From Rarobacter faecitabidus (GTDB lineage Bacteria; Actinomycetota; Actinomycetes; Actinomycetales; Cellulomonadaceae), in NCBI RefSeq assembly GCF_006716265.1, contig NZ_VFOS01000001.1:1240001-1304000 (forward strand): DNA of 64,000 nucleotides, written 5' to 3'. The position numbers and the translations under genes were made by a program. Of this stretch, positions 9,228-16,294 are shown one piece after another. Numbering within the stretch: position 1 is the stretch's first letter; each line of letters starts with the position of its first letter. The notes beneath the pieces were generated by a model. The model saw only the letters and a list, made by a program, of their open reading frames with translations. It was not told where the DNA came from and did not search any database.

Positions 9228-9650
9228 TCACTCCGTCAGACCGATGATCTGCTTGTCCTGGAGCCGGATCATCAGCGGTGCCTGCTGTTGGGACATACCC
9301 AACTTCTTAGCAGACTTTGCGAGGTTTTCCGGGGTATTCAAAAAGTTCAGGTGTGTCTGGAGCATATCTTTGGACTGCGCCTCGTCTGCCAGTTGGCGTT
9401 GAAGCGACGCCTGCTGGTAACTGCCCTGAGCCATCATGGTATTGAGGGCGAGCGATCCGAACAGCCCGAGTCCGAGCAGGATCATGCAGAGGATGAGGAA
9501 TACGAATCGGCCGCTATCGGGAACCGTCGACGGGATGACCTCCAGGTGAGGCCGCTCGGCGGCGGGCGGACGCACGGATGTGCGGGTCGATCCGGTGCGA
9601 TCGATTCGACGCTGTGGGCGTGCCGGAGGCAACGGCTGTGCGAGGCTCAT
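9228..9650 (-). CDS. ftsL: FtsL-like cell division protein
   Basis: Small bitopic protein of 140 residues with a cytoplasmic N-terminus of about 47 residues, one transmembrane segment (about 48-70, FVFLILCMILLGLGLFGSLA) and a periplasm-side coiled-coil-like stretch (QQASLQRQLADEAQSKDML). This is the layout of FtsL/DivIC-type proteins, which bridge FtsQ-FtsB to FtsW-FtsI. Sequence conservation in the family is poor, so the assignment rests on topology and on position between rsmH and ftsI. The ATG overlaps the rsmH stop by 4 bp and has an AGGAG site 7 bp upstream. Confidence 0.85.
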   Translation of the reverse strand: MSLAQPLPPARPQRRIDRTGSTRTSVRPPAAERPHLEVIPSTVPDSGRFVFLILCMILLGLGLFGSLALNTMMAQGSYQQASLQRQLADEAQSKDMLQTHLNFLNTPENLAKSAKKLGMSQQQAPLMIRLQDKQIIGLTE

Positions 9651-10651
9651 CGAGTCGCTCCTTGGGGCATCTGGGCGGGGGTGCTACGTGTTCTTTCAGC
9701 GACGCGGAAGCGCACTGAAGCCGCGCGCGGGTTGTCGGCGATCTCGCCAGCCGAGGCTTTGGCGGCACCTCGCGTGATCGCCGCCAGGTAGGGTTCGTCG
9801 CCCGCCAGTTCCACGGGGATTCCGGGCGGGGTTCTGGACGAGGTTCCCAATGCGAATGACTGCTTCACGATTCGGTCCTCGAGGGAGTGGTATGACATGA
9901 CGCCGATGCGCCCGCCGATCGCCAGCGAGTTGATCGCAGCCGGAAGGGTCCGGCGCAGCACGTCGAGTTCGGCGTTCACCTCGATGCGGAGCGCCTGAAA
10001 CGTCCGTTTGGCGGGATTGCCCGCGCCCTTCCAAAGTGCGGCGGGAATCGAGGACTTCACCAGTTCTACGAGATCGGCACTGGTTTCCCACGGACGCGAA
10101 GTTCGACGGGCCACGATCTTCTCGGCGATGCGCCGGGCGAATCGCTCCTCGCCGTACTCCTTGAGGATGCGAGTGAGCTCCTCGACCGGGTAGGTATTGA
10201 GGACGTCGGCCGCCGTGAGGTACTGCGTGTTGTCCATGCGCATGTCCAGCGGAGCGTCCTGGCTGTAGGAGAATCCCCGCTCACGCTCGTCGATTTGCAT
10301 GGATGACACCCCGATGTCGAGCAGGATCGCCTGCACGGCCCCGTTGGCGTACTCGGACGCGACCTCATCCACGTGGTCGTAAGTCGTGTGCACTCCGACG
10401 AAGCGCGGGCCAAATCGCGCCAGCCGCTTGCGTGCCAGTTCAAGAGCGCTCGTATCCCGGTCGATTCCGAGCACCTTGAGGTGTGGAAAAGCCGTCAGGA
10501 ACGCCTCGGAGTGCCCTCCCAGGCCCAGTGTGCCGTCTACGAGCACCGGGCTGTCCGTCGTGAGCGCGGCACCGAGGAGGTCGAGTGCGGAATCGAGCAG
10601 GACGGGAATGTGCCGCGCCGAGATGTCGGCTTGCCGTTCAGAAGCGGTCAC
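9647..10651 (-). CDS. rsmH: 16S rRNA m4C1402 N4-methyltransferase (MraW/RsmH)
   Basis: SAM-dependent methyltransferase that modifies C1402 of 16S rRNA. The motifs HIPVLLDSALDLL, DGTLGLGGHSEAFL (SAM binding), LLDIGVSSMQID and GFSYSQDAPLDMRMD are diagnostic. I choose the GTG at 10651 (334 residues), preceded by AAAGGA at 7 bp; an in-frame ATG at 10669 would add six residues but has a poorer ribosome binding site. The last bases overlap ftsL by 4 bp. Confidence 0.95.
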   Translation of the reverse strand: MTASERQADISARHIPVLLDSALDLLGAALTTDSPVLVDGTLGLGGHSEAFLTAFPHLKVLGIDRDTSALELARKRLARFGPRFVGVHTTYDHVDEVASEYANGAVQAILLDIGVSSMQIDERERGFSYSQDAPLDMRMDNTQYLTAADVLNTYPVEELTRILKEYGEERFARRIAEKIVARRTSRPWETSADLVELVKSSIPAALWKGAGNPAKRTFQALRIEVNAELDVLRRTLPAAINSLAIGGRIGVMSYHSLEDRIVKQSFALGTSSRTPPGIPVELAGDEPYLAAITRGAAKASAGEIADNPRAASVRFRVAERTRSTPAQMPQGATR

Positions 10652-10710
10652 ACGTGCGTCCTTTCTCATCCGTTCTCCGCTGGGTTTTTAGACGCGTGCC
10701 GCAACACGCT

Positions 10711-10742
10711 GGTGGGAGGTTCCTCCCCTGAGGTCTCCCACC
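10711..10742. promoter_or_regulatory. Overlapping alternative hairpins between mraZ and rsmH
   Basis: GGTGGGAG at 10711-10718 pairs with CTCCCACC at 10735-10742. A competing short hairpin, GGGAGG-TT-CCTCCC, occupies 10714-10727 and uses the same left arm. The two structures exclude each other. They lie in the 157-bp gap downstream of mraZ and upstream of rsmH. This could be an attenuator or an mRNA-stability element; there is no U-tract, so simple termination is unlikely. Confidence 0.35.
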
Positions 10743-10808
10743 GCGGCGGTGCTGGCGCCGGGGAAGTGCGTCAGAACTGCGGGAGGAGGCCACAAGAGGG
10801 GATGCCTG

Positions 10809-11273
10809 TCAGAACCTGAGGTCGGGGAGCACCTCCTCCTCGGTATCCGCATAACTGCCCTCGGTGCGAGCGAGGTACTGCTCCCACGCCGCGAGGTCCC
10901 AGATCTCCACTCGACTGCCCGCGCCGATCACGGCGAGTTCGCGCTCCAGGCCGGCATATTTGCGCAGGAGCGGCGGGATCGATACCCGGCCTTGCTTGTC
11001 CGGGAGTTCCTGGCTGGCACCCGACATCAGGACGCGCATGTAGTCGCGTGCGCCCTTGCTGTTGACGGAGGCCTGGCTGATCTTCGCGTACATCCGCTTG
11101 AACTCGTCCAGCGGCAGCAGATAGAGGCAGTGCTCCTGACCGCGAGTCATGACGAATCCGGTCGCGAGCTGGTTGCGAAACTTCGCGGGCAGGATGAGGC
11201 GACCCTTGTCATCGAGTAACGGCGTGTAGGTGCCTAGCAACAAGTTCGGCAGCCCGCCAAGTTCCTCGGACAT
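10809..11273 (-). CDS. mraZ: Transcriptional regulator MraZ
   Basis: DNA-binding protein of the SpoVT/AbrB-like MraZ family that controls the dcw operon. The 154-residue product contains the two MraZ repeats, seen as LLGTYTPLLDDKGRLILPAKF near the N-terminus and SGASQELPDKQGRVSIPP in the middle. The ATG at 11273 is set by an excellent AGGAGG site 6 bp upstream, which gives about ten extra residues before the usual start of the family (LLGTYTP...). It is the first gene of the cluster and a direct-repeat operator lies just upstream, consistent with autoregulation. Confidence 0.95.
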   Translation of the reverse strand: MSEELGGLPNLLLGTYTPLLDDKGRLILPAKFRNQLATGFVMTRGQEHCLYLLPLDEFKRMYAKISQASVNSKGARDYMRVLMSGASQELPDKQGRVSIPPLLRKYAGLERELAVIGAGSRVEIWDLAAWEQYLARTEGSYADTEEEVLPDLRF

Positions 11274-11298
11274 CAAGTCACCTCCTCTCCTCAACCCA

Positions 11299-11328
11299 GT
11301 GGCACCACAGTACTCCACTTCACTCCAC
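11299..11328 (-). promoter_or_regulatory. MraZ operator: three GTGG direct repeats with 10-bp period
   Basis: On the minus strand the sequence reads GTGGAGTGAA, GTGGAGTACT, GTGGTGCCAC in direct succession, one GTGG per helical turn. This ends 26 bp before the mraZ ATG. MraZ proteins are known to bind repeated TGGGN/GTGG elements at this period, so this is very likely the autoregulatory operator of the dcw cluster. Confidence 0.75.
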
Positions 11329-11710
11329 TCTGTCGCGTCATTTGGGGAGATTCCAGAGAAATTGGTGCATAACTGCAGGTCAAGCCCGTGGTGCAAAGTG
11401 GCGATGTTTTGCCTGAATGCGCCATAGCGCGGTTTGGGGGGCTTCCCATGGCGGTCACCCAACCGCTGGCGTGGTGTGTCCGCGAGTTCAGTTCAGCGTT
11501 GAATTCATTGAAATATCAATGTTTTGGTCCCCTCAGTGGCGCATGCATCGTATGACACGGCGTAGGGCCAGATCGAACGGGAGGGGATGTGAGCAAACGA
11601 TGTGGAGGAAAGTGGTGGAGATGGGTTCCGCCTCGGCCCCACCATTGGCGAGCGTGCATGCGGGGCAGTCCAGCCGCCTGTGGGCGGCGAATGACCGCAT
11701 CACTAAGAAA

Positions 11711-11742
11711 GGGAGCGCCCCGGCAGTTGCCGGGGCGCTCCC
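11711..11742 (-). terminator. Rho-independent terminator of the DUF3040 gene
   Basis: A perfect 15-bp stem, GGGAGCGCCCCGGCA / TGCCGGGGCGCTCCC, with a 2-base spacer. Read on the minus strand it is followed by TTTCTTAG. It lies about 70 bp beyond the DUF3040 stop. Confidence 0.8.
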
Positions 11743-11813
11743 TCTTGTGCGTTAGGGGTTCGCCAGGTTTCGCCGCGCACCAGGCGCGGGAAGCGGCGTA
11801 GTGAATGGGCGCG

Positions 11814-12203
11814 CTACAGTTCGCCGCGACGGCGGCGTTCCCACCTGTCAGCGAGCCGCTCGCTCAAACTGGCCTTGGGGGTCGAAGCGCGTCGCGCCTT
11901 GTCCGTTTCGGACTTTCCACGACCGCCTTGCGCTTCGGTCCGAGAGTTGGCGGGACGGCCGAAGCCGTAGATGGTTGCGCTCAGCATGATCAGGAAGCCA
12001 AGGATGCCGACGACGACCAGTGATTGAACCGCGCCGAGCACGACGAGGACGAGTCCGACGATGATCCCCGCGATGGCCACCGAGTACTTTCGGGGTCGAA
12101 CGCGTCGCGGCGCGCTCGATTCGGTGGCCGGCTCACTCGAGTCTCCGCGTAGCGAGCGCTCCATCTCATCGAGAACGCGCTGCTCGTACTCTGAAAGAGG
12201 CAC
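11814..12203 (-). CDS. DUF3040 membrane protein
   Basis: Small actinobacterial protein of 129 residues. It starts PLSEYEQRVLDEMERSL, which is the typical DUF3040 N-terminus. Two adjacent transmembrane segments (about 46-90: SVAIAGIIVGLVLVVLGA and LVVVGILGFLIML) and a basic C-terminal tail (SERLADRWERRRRGEL) follow. The function is unknown; genes of this family commonly sit next to mraZ and dinB. The GTG at 12203 is chosen because GGAGGTG lies 4-5 bp upstream; a longer frame is open but lacks a ribosome binding site. Confidence 0.85.
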   Translation of the reverse strand: MPLSEYEQRVLDEMERSLRGDSSEPATESSAPRRVRPRKYSVAIAGIIVGLVLVVLGAVQSLVVVGILGFLIMLSATIYGFGRPANSRTEAQGGRGKSETDKARRASTPKASLSERLADRWERRRRGEL

Positions 12204-12299
12204 GAGACACCTCCATCCGGTGCGTGACAATGCAACACAACCAGGATAGTCCGCAACGGGTCCGGTTGGTAGTTGAGTTCCTGGGCAATGAGACTGCAC

Positions 12300-13526
12300 C
12301 TAGCCCCGGCGCAAGCCGCTCGCGGGGGCGAGCACATGCCCGCCGAACCTGTCGCGTACTGAATCGACCGCCGAAGCCACCAGTTCGCGCGGCACGGACG
12401 TCTGCGCCAGTTCATCGTCCAGGGTTCCCTGCACGCCCGTCACCGCGCTCGCGTGAAGTTGCTCCACTCGGACTCCGACGAGGCGGATAAGCCGTCCCTT
12501 GGCTGGCGATTCGCGCCAGAGTTGACGCAGCGTATCGATGAGTATCCCCGCATCCGACGATGGATGCGGGAGCTGTCGAGATCGCGACAGCACCCGGAAT
12601 TCGGCGTCCTTCACTTTCAGCACGACCACCCCGCCCATGACCTTGCGGGATCTTAGGATTCCAGCGACCCGGTCGGTCAGCGCGACGAGCACGCGATCCA
12701 GTTCGCGTTCATCGGATGTATCGGCTGCGAACGTACGTTCGGACCCGATGCTGAGTTCCTCCCTGCGGGGGTCAACGCCGCGCCTATCGCGCGCCCACGC
12801 CAGATCGTAGAGGTTTCCGCCGTGCAGGCCAAACCAATACCTGAGCGATGCCGGATCCGATTGAGCCAGTTCGCGAACGGTTTCAATCCCCCGTTCGCGA
12901 AGCGCCTCCTGCGTTCGAGCCCCGACCCCTGGCAACGCCCCTACCGGCAGGGACTGGACGAACTCGACCTCAGCGTTCCTGGGAATCACCAGTAGGCCGT
13001 CTGGCTTGGCGTTCGTTGACGCGAGTTTGGCGATGAGTTTCGACGGCGCCACCCCTACCGAGCACGTGACGCGCAACTCCGCGGCGATCCGCTCGCGCAG
13101 GTGCTGGGCGATCTCGCTCGCGCTGCGCCAATGTCTGCGTACCCCGGAGACATCGAGGTACGCCTCATCGACCGAGACCTGTTCGACGATGGGCGTGATC
13201 TCGGACAGGATCGCCATAACCTCCCGCGACACCTCACGGTATCGGTGCATGCGTGGCGGGATCACCAGGGCACCCGGCGCCAGGCGCCGTGCGCTCGCCA
13301 TTGGCATCGCGGAACGGACACCGAGCGACCTCACATCGTAGGTGGCGGACAACACCACGGAGCGGCCACTTCCGCCCACGATGATCGGCAGACCTGCGAG
13401 CTCGGGCGCATCGGCTATCTCCACCGCCGCGTAGAAGGCATCCATGTCGACGTGCAGGATGGTGCACGAGTCATCGGCACCACCCCAATCGCGGCGCACA
13501 CCTGCGGCCCTCGGCGCATTACTCAC
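12300..13526 (-). CDS. dinB: DNA polymerase IV (Y-family)
   Basis: Error-prone translesion polymerase of 408 residues. The catalytic metal ligands are visible in HVDMDAFYAAVE (about residue 25) and SVDEAYLD (about residue 115), with the YDVRSLGVRSAMPM palm/finger segment between. Helix-hairpin-helix (GVGARTQEALRERGI) and little-finger regions follow. There is no clear beta-clamp-binding motif at the extreme C-terminus (ASGLRRG). It lies 108 bp downstream of the HEPN gene, which has a LexA box ahead of it, so it is probably induced by DNA damage as the second gene of that unit. Confidence 0.94.
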   Translation of the reverse strand: MSNAPRAAGVRRDWGGADDSCTILHVDMDAFYAAVEIADAPELAGLPIIVGGSGRSVVLSATYDVRSLGVRSAMPMASARRLAPGALVIPPRMHRYREVSREVMAILSEITPIVEQVSVDEAYLDVSGVRRHWRSASEIAQHLRERIAAELRVTCSVGVAPSKLIAKLASTNAKPDGLLVIPRNAEVEFVQSLPVGALPGVGARTQEALRERGIETVRELAQSDPASLRYWFGLHGGNLYDLAWARDRRGVDPRREELSIGSERTFAADTSDERELDRVLVALTDRVAGILRSRKVMGGVVVLKVKDAEFRVLSRSRQLPHPSSDAGILIDTLRQLWRESPAKGRLIRLVGVRVEQLHASAVTGVQGTLDDELAQTSVPRELVASAVDSVRDRFGGHVLAPASGLRRG

Positions 13527-13590
13527 GGCACAGTCCTGATAGCGGCATCCTCACGGCGCAGGTGACACCGTGACTTCGACCCAGCCACTT

Positions 13591-13629
13591 CCACACGGTG
13601 GCATACCTGCAGCGGCGTCCACACGGTGG
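13591..13629. repeat. Two copies of CCACACGGTGG upstream of dinB
   Basis: The 11-bp element CCAC-ACG-GTGG, itself an inverted repeat, occurs at 13591-13601 and 13619-13629, 28 bp apart. Both lie between the HEPN gene and dinB. A related GACACCGTGAC lies near 13563. The role is unknown; two phased copies would suit a regulator site. Confidence 0.4.
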
Positions 13630-13634
13630 TGTTC

Positions 13635-14114
13635 TCACGACGCGAATCGCTCTCTGGACCAGTGGGGAACCGAGGCTTCGCCCGAGTGAGAGAGAACGTC
13701 CACGAATGTCGTCACCTCGGCACCGAACTCGTCAGCGTTGCGCAGACAGCGTGAAACCTGATCACCACTCAGGTCGACAGCGAGGCCGGCCTCGAGCGCC
13801 GAACGCGTGCGAGAAGACTCCTCGAAGATGGCTGCCCAGTGCGCGAACTGCGGCGCCCGATCCGCCAGTTGCACCCAGACCGACTTGCTTCGCGACCGCC
13901 TTAGCGCGGGCCCAAGAGCGGCGAGTACCGCAGCCGCGTACCGGAGCGCGGCGAGGTGGCCGTAGATGTACGCCGACTCGGCGTCCTCGGCTGAGCGCGC
14001 AGCGGTCAACTCGTCCTCCGCCCGACGCACGAGATCAAAGCCCGGACGCCGCACAGGGACGTGCCGCATGGGGCGAACGCGCGCCGCGCCTTCCGCTTGC
14101 GTCAATTCGACCAT
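13635..14114 (-). CDS. SAV_6107-family HEPN domain protein
   Basis: A 159-residue protein with a helical domain matching the actinobacterial SAV_6107 HEPN family as I remember it. Typical stretches are FDLVRRAEDELTAARSAEDA, YIYGHLAALRYAAAVLAALG and APQFAHWAAIFEESSRTRSALEAGL. HEPN proteins are often RNases or RNA-binding, but the RxxxxH catalytic motif is not evident, so activity is uncertain. The ATG at 14114 has GGAGGTGG upstream. It is transcribed toward dinB and has a strong LexA box 26 bp upstream of its start, suggesting an SOS-induced HEPN-dinB unit. Confidence 0.8.
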   Translation of the reverse strand: MVELTQAEGAARVRPMRHVPVRRPGFDLVRRAEDELTAARSAEDAESAYIYGHLAALRYAAAVLAALGPALRRSRSKSVWVQLADRAPQFAHWAAIFEESSRTRSALEAGLAVDLSGDQVSRCLRNADEFGAEVTTFVDVLSHSGEASVPHWSRERFAS

Positions 14115-14139
14115 CGTCACCACCTCCACACTCCCATTA

Positions 14140-14155
14140 TCGAACACTTGTTCTA
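14140..14155. promoter_or_regulatory. LexA (SOS) box between the HEPN gene and the divergent methyltransferase-fold gene
   Basis: TCGAACACTTGTTCTA matches the actinobacterial LexA consensus TCGAAC-N4-GTTCGA at 11 of 12 specified positions. It lies 26 bp upstream of the HEPN start and about 30 bp upstream of the divergent gene at 14188, so it could control either. Confidence 0.75.
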
Positions 14156-14187
14156 TTGGCGCAAGCCTGTCGCGATAAAGTGTGTCG

Positions 14188-15087
14188 ATGCCCCCACGTT
14201 CCTCAGGCCGCGGCCGCCGTCCGGCGAGGCCCGCCACCTCCACAGCATCGCGTGACCCTCTGACATTGCAGGGGGAGACGATCGAGCTGTCGCACGGAAC
14301 CGCGCATATCGAGCCCGATCGCGATGCCTCGCGCGCCTTCACGCTCTTCGTCAACGGCGTTCCGAGCAGCTATATCGACCTTGCCGACCCCACGCGGTTG
14401 GGGTTCGAATACCTGGAGATCATGCAGGCGATAATCGACGCCCTGCACCCCGGGCGGATCCGCGTCACGCACCTTGGCGGCGCCGCCTGCAGCCTGGCGC
14501 GCACGCTCTGCGCCGAGCGGCCCGACTCCGTGCATATCGCGATCGAGATAGATGAGTTGCTCGCCTCATTCGCCCGCGAATGGCTCGACCTCCCGCGCTC
14601 TCCCCAATTGCGCATCCGAACCGGAGACGCACGCGCGGCACTCGCCGGGATGCGGTCGGAAAGCGCCGACGTGATCGTGCGCGACGCATTCGCCGGCGAT
14701 ACGACGCCGGCGCACCTGACGACCGAGCAGTTCTTCGCCGAGGCGGCGAGGGTGCTGGCGCCGGGCGGAATCCTGCTGGCCAACATCGCCGACAAGCCAC
14801 CCCTCTCGCTCGTCAAGCGCGAGATTTCAAGCGCTATTGCCGGGTTCGGACATCAAGCTCGACTGGCGATCGCCGCCGAGCCGGGCATTCTTCGGGGCAG
14901 GCGCTACGGCAACATCGTTATGGTCGTCGCCAAACCGTGGGCCGCTGAGACGAACGGCGCTCGGGAACGATGGGACTCGCTGGCGGCGATAGAGCGCCCG
15001 CTGCGTACCCTGCCGACGCCCGTGCGCGTGCTGCTGCACCATGAGGCGGTCGCATTCAGCGCGGGCGCACCTGCAATCATCGACTAG
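14188..15087 (+). CDS. Spermidine-synthase-like (fused SAM-fold) protein
   Basis: A protein of about 299 residues with a spermidine-synthase/class I SAM-binding fold: VTHLGGAACSLARTL (glycine-rich nucleotide loop), IEIDELLASFAREW (acidic residue after strand 2), IRTGDARAAL and VIVRDAFAGDTTP. An N-terminal beta-rich segment precedes the fold. Proteins of this type in Actinobacteria generally lack proof of polyamine synthesis, so I call it only spermidine-synthase-like. The ATG at 14188 and a GTG at 14182 are both possible; neither has a clear ribosome binding site. It diverges from the HEPN gene. Confidence 0.75.
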   Translation: MPPRSSGRGRRPARPATSTASRDPLTLQGETIELSHGTAHIEPDRDASRAFTLFVNGVPSSYIDLADPTRLGFEYLEIMQAIIDALHPGRIRVTHLGGAACSLARTLCAERPDSVHIAIEIDELLASFAREWLDLPRSPQLRIRTGDARAALAGMRSESADVIVRDAFAGDTTPAHLTTEQFFAEAARVLAPGGILLANIADKPPLSLVKREISSAIAGFGHQARLAIAAEPGILRGRRYGNIVMVVAKPWAAETNGARERWDSLAAIERPLRTLPTPVRVLLHHEAVAFSAGAPAIID

Positions 15088-15110
15088 CGGATCACGGGTT
15101 GCCGGTCTCC

Positions 15111-15189
15111 CATACCTCCGCGTATGCGAGGGCGGCCTGGCAGATAGTGGGTGCCACGAAATTCGGGGCGCATACCTCCGCGCATGCGA
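15111..15189. repeat. Two copies of CATACCTCCGCG(T/C)ATGCGA, 60 bp apart
   Basis: Copies at 15111-15129 and 15171-15189 differ at one base. The first is also an imperfect hairpin (CATAC-CTCCGC-GTATG). They occupy the short gap between two convergent genes, about where a transcription end would be expected. Confidence 0.55.
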
Positions 15190-15195
15190 AGAGGG

Positions 15196-16122
15196 CTACT
15201 TCTGCTCCGGACGCTGCTGCGCAAGGAACTGCTCGACCTCGTCCGCGAGGTTATTCGCCGATTGGTCGAGATCAGAGATCAGTAGCGAGGCTTCGGAGCG
15301 TCCCGCCTCGACCGCGTCGTACTGCCCCTCAAGCGATGCCACCAATTGCGTGAGCTCGGCAGACGCAGTCACCCGCGAGGCGACCTCGTCGATTGTCTTG
15401 GTGGCCTCGTCCTCAAGGACTGCGGTATCGAGCTCCAGCCGGGTGAGCGACGCAATCCGGTCGGCGAGACCCAGCGCGGCGGGGAAGTACGGCATCTGCG
15501 CCAGGTAGTGCGGAACGTGTACCGCGATGCCGACCGCATCGCGCCCTTCCTCCCCCAGCCGAACGTGCAGCACCGTCGCGAGCGCGGCGGGCAATGTGAC
15601 CCGGTCGAACCACTGATCCGTGTCCTCGACCAGATCGCCGCGCGTAGCCGTCGTCGTGAACTTGGACGGGCGAGAGTGCGGAACCGCCACGGGAATCCCG
15701 TGCACGTTGATGGTCAGATCGACACCGAAGCGTTCGGCGAGCGCCAGCACAGCGGTGACGAAGCGATCCCAGCGATAGTCGGGCTCGAGCCCGTGCAGCA
15801 GCAGAAACGGGACACCCTGAGCGTCCTGGCATACGTCCATGGCCAACACGTGACGCTTCAGGTCGAAGTAGGCACCATCGTCATATGTGACCATCGGGCG
15901 GCGCGAGCGGGCATCAATGAACTCATCGGTGTCGAAGGTTACGAGCCGGCGACTTGCGCGCAGCAGATCGTCGGAAAGCAGTTTCCCGGCCTGGCCCGCG
16001 TCGATGTACCCCTCGAGGGCGACAATCATCGCCACTCCTGCCCCGGCGGTCAACTCGGCGAGTTCCCGCTCAGCGGCATCGTTGATCGTGTAGATCACGT
16101 CGTGCTCCCCTGACGTCGTCAT
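15196..16122 (-). CDS. PAC2 family protein
   Basis: A 308-residue member of the PAC2 (proteasome assembly chaperone 2-like) family. In Actinobacteria these are cytoplasmic proteins of unproven role. Characteristic parts are IVALEGYIDAGQAGKLLSDD near the N-terminus, FDTDEFIDARSRRPMV, FLLLHGLEPDYRW and TINVHGIPVAVPHSRP, with a charged helical C-terminus. The ATG at 16122 is preferred because the family begins at about this point; a GTG at 16161 is open but has no ribosome binding site. Confidence 0.85.
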   Translation of the reverse strand: MTTSGEHDVIYTINDAAERELAELTAGAGVAMIVALEGYIDAGQAGKLLSDDLLRASRRLVTFDTDEFIDARSRRPMVTYDDGAYFDLKRHVLAMDVCQDAQGVPFLLLHGLEPDYRWDRFVTAVLALAERFGVDLTINVHGIPVAVPHSRPSKFTTTATRGDLVEDTDQWFDRVTLPAALATVLHVRLGEEGRDAVGIAVHVPHYLAQMPYFPAALGLADRIASLTRLELDTAVLEDEATKTIDEVASRVTASAELTQLVASLEGQYDAVEAGRSEASLLISDLDQSANNLADEVEQFLAQQRPEQK

Positions 16123-16294
16123 GCTCGTGGCCCGAGTCCCTTCTTCCGCCCGCTCGCGCACGGAAGCGCGACGGTGTACTCATCACAACGCGCGCGCAGG
16201 CGGATAACTTCCCGAACGTCCGGCCAAGTTTCGTGGATAATGGTAGGCCGGTTTTTCGTATCGCTACGCAGTCACTGAGGAAGGGGTCGCCGAC

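Larger units (their letters stand above)
11274..11813. other. Intergenic region upstream of mraZ (540 bp)
   Basis: No convincing gene is present. Reading away from mraZ, the region holds the MraZ operator repeats (11299-11328), a possible -35 (TTGACC on the minus strand near 11380), an AT-rich patch with the palindrome CATTGA-N4-TCAATG at 11506-11521, and the terminator hairpin of the DUF3040 gene at 11711-11742. Short reading frames here have no recognisable product. Confidence 0.5.

Noticed and set aside
11589-11801. Possible 70-codon gene with a GGAGGGG site upstream of mraZ
   Set aside because: Trp/Arg-rich product without resemblance to any family, and it runs through the DUF3040 terminator hairpin.
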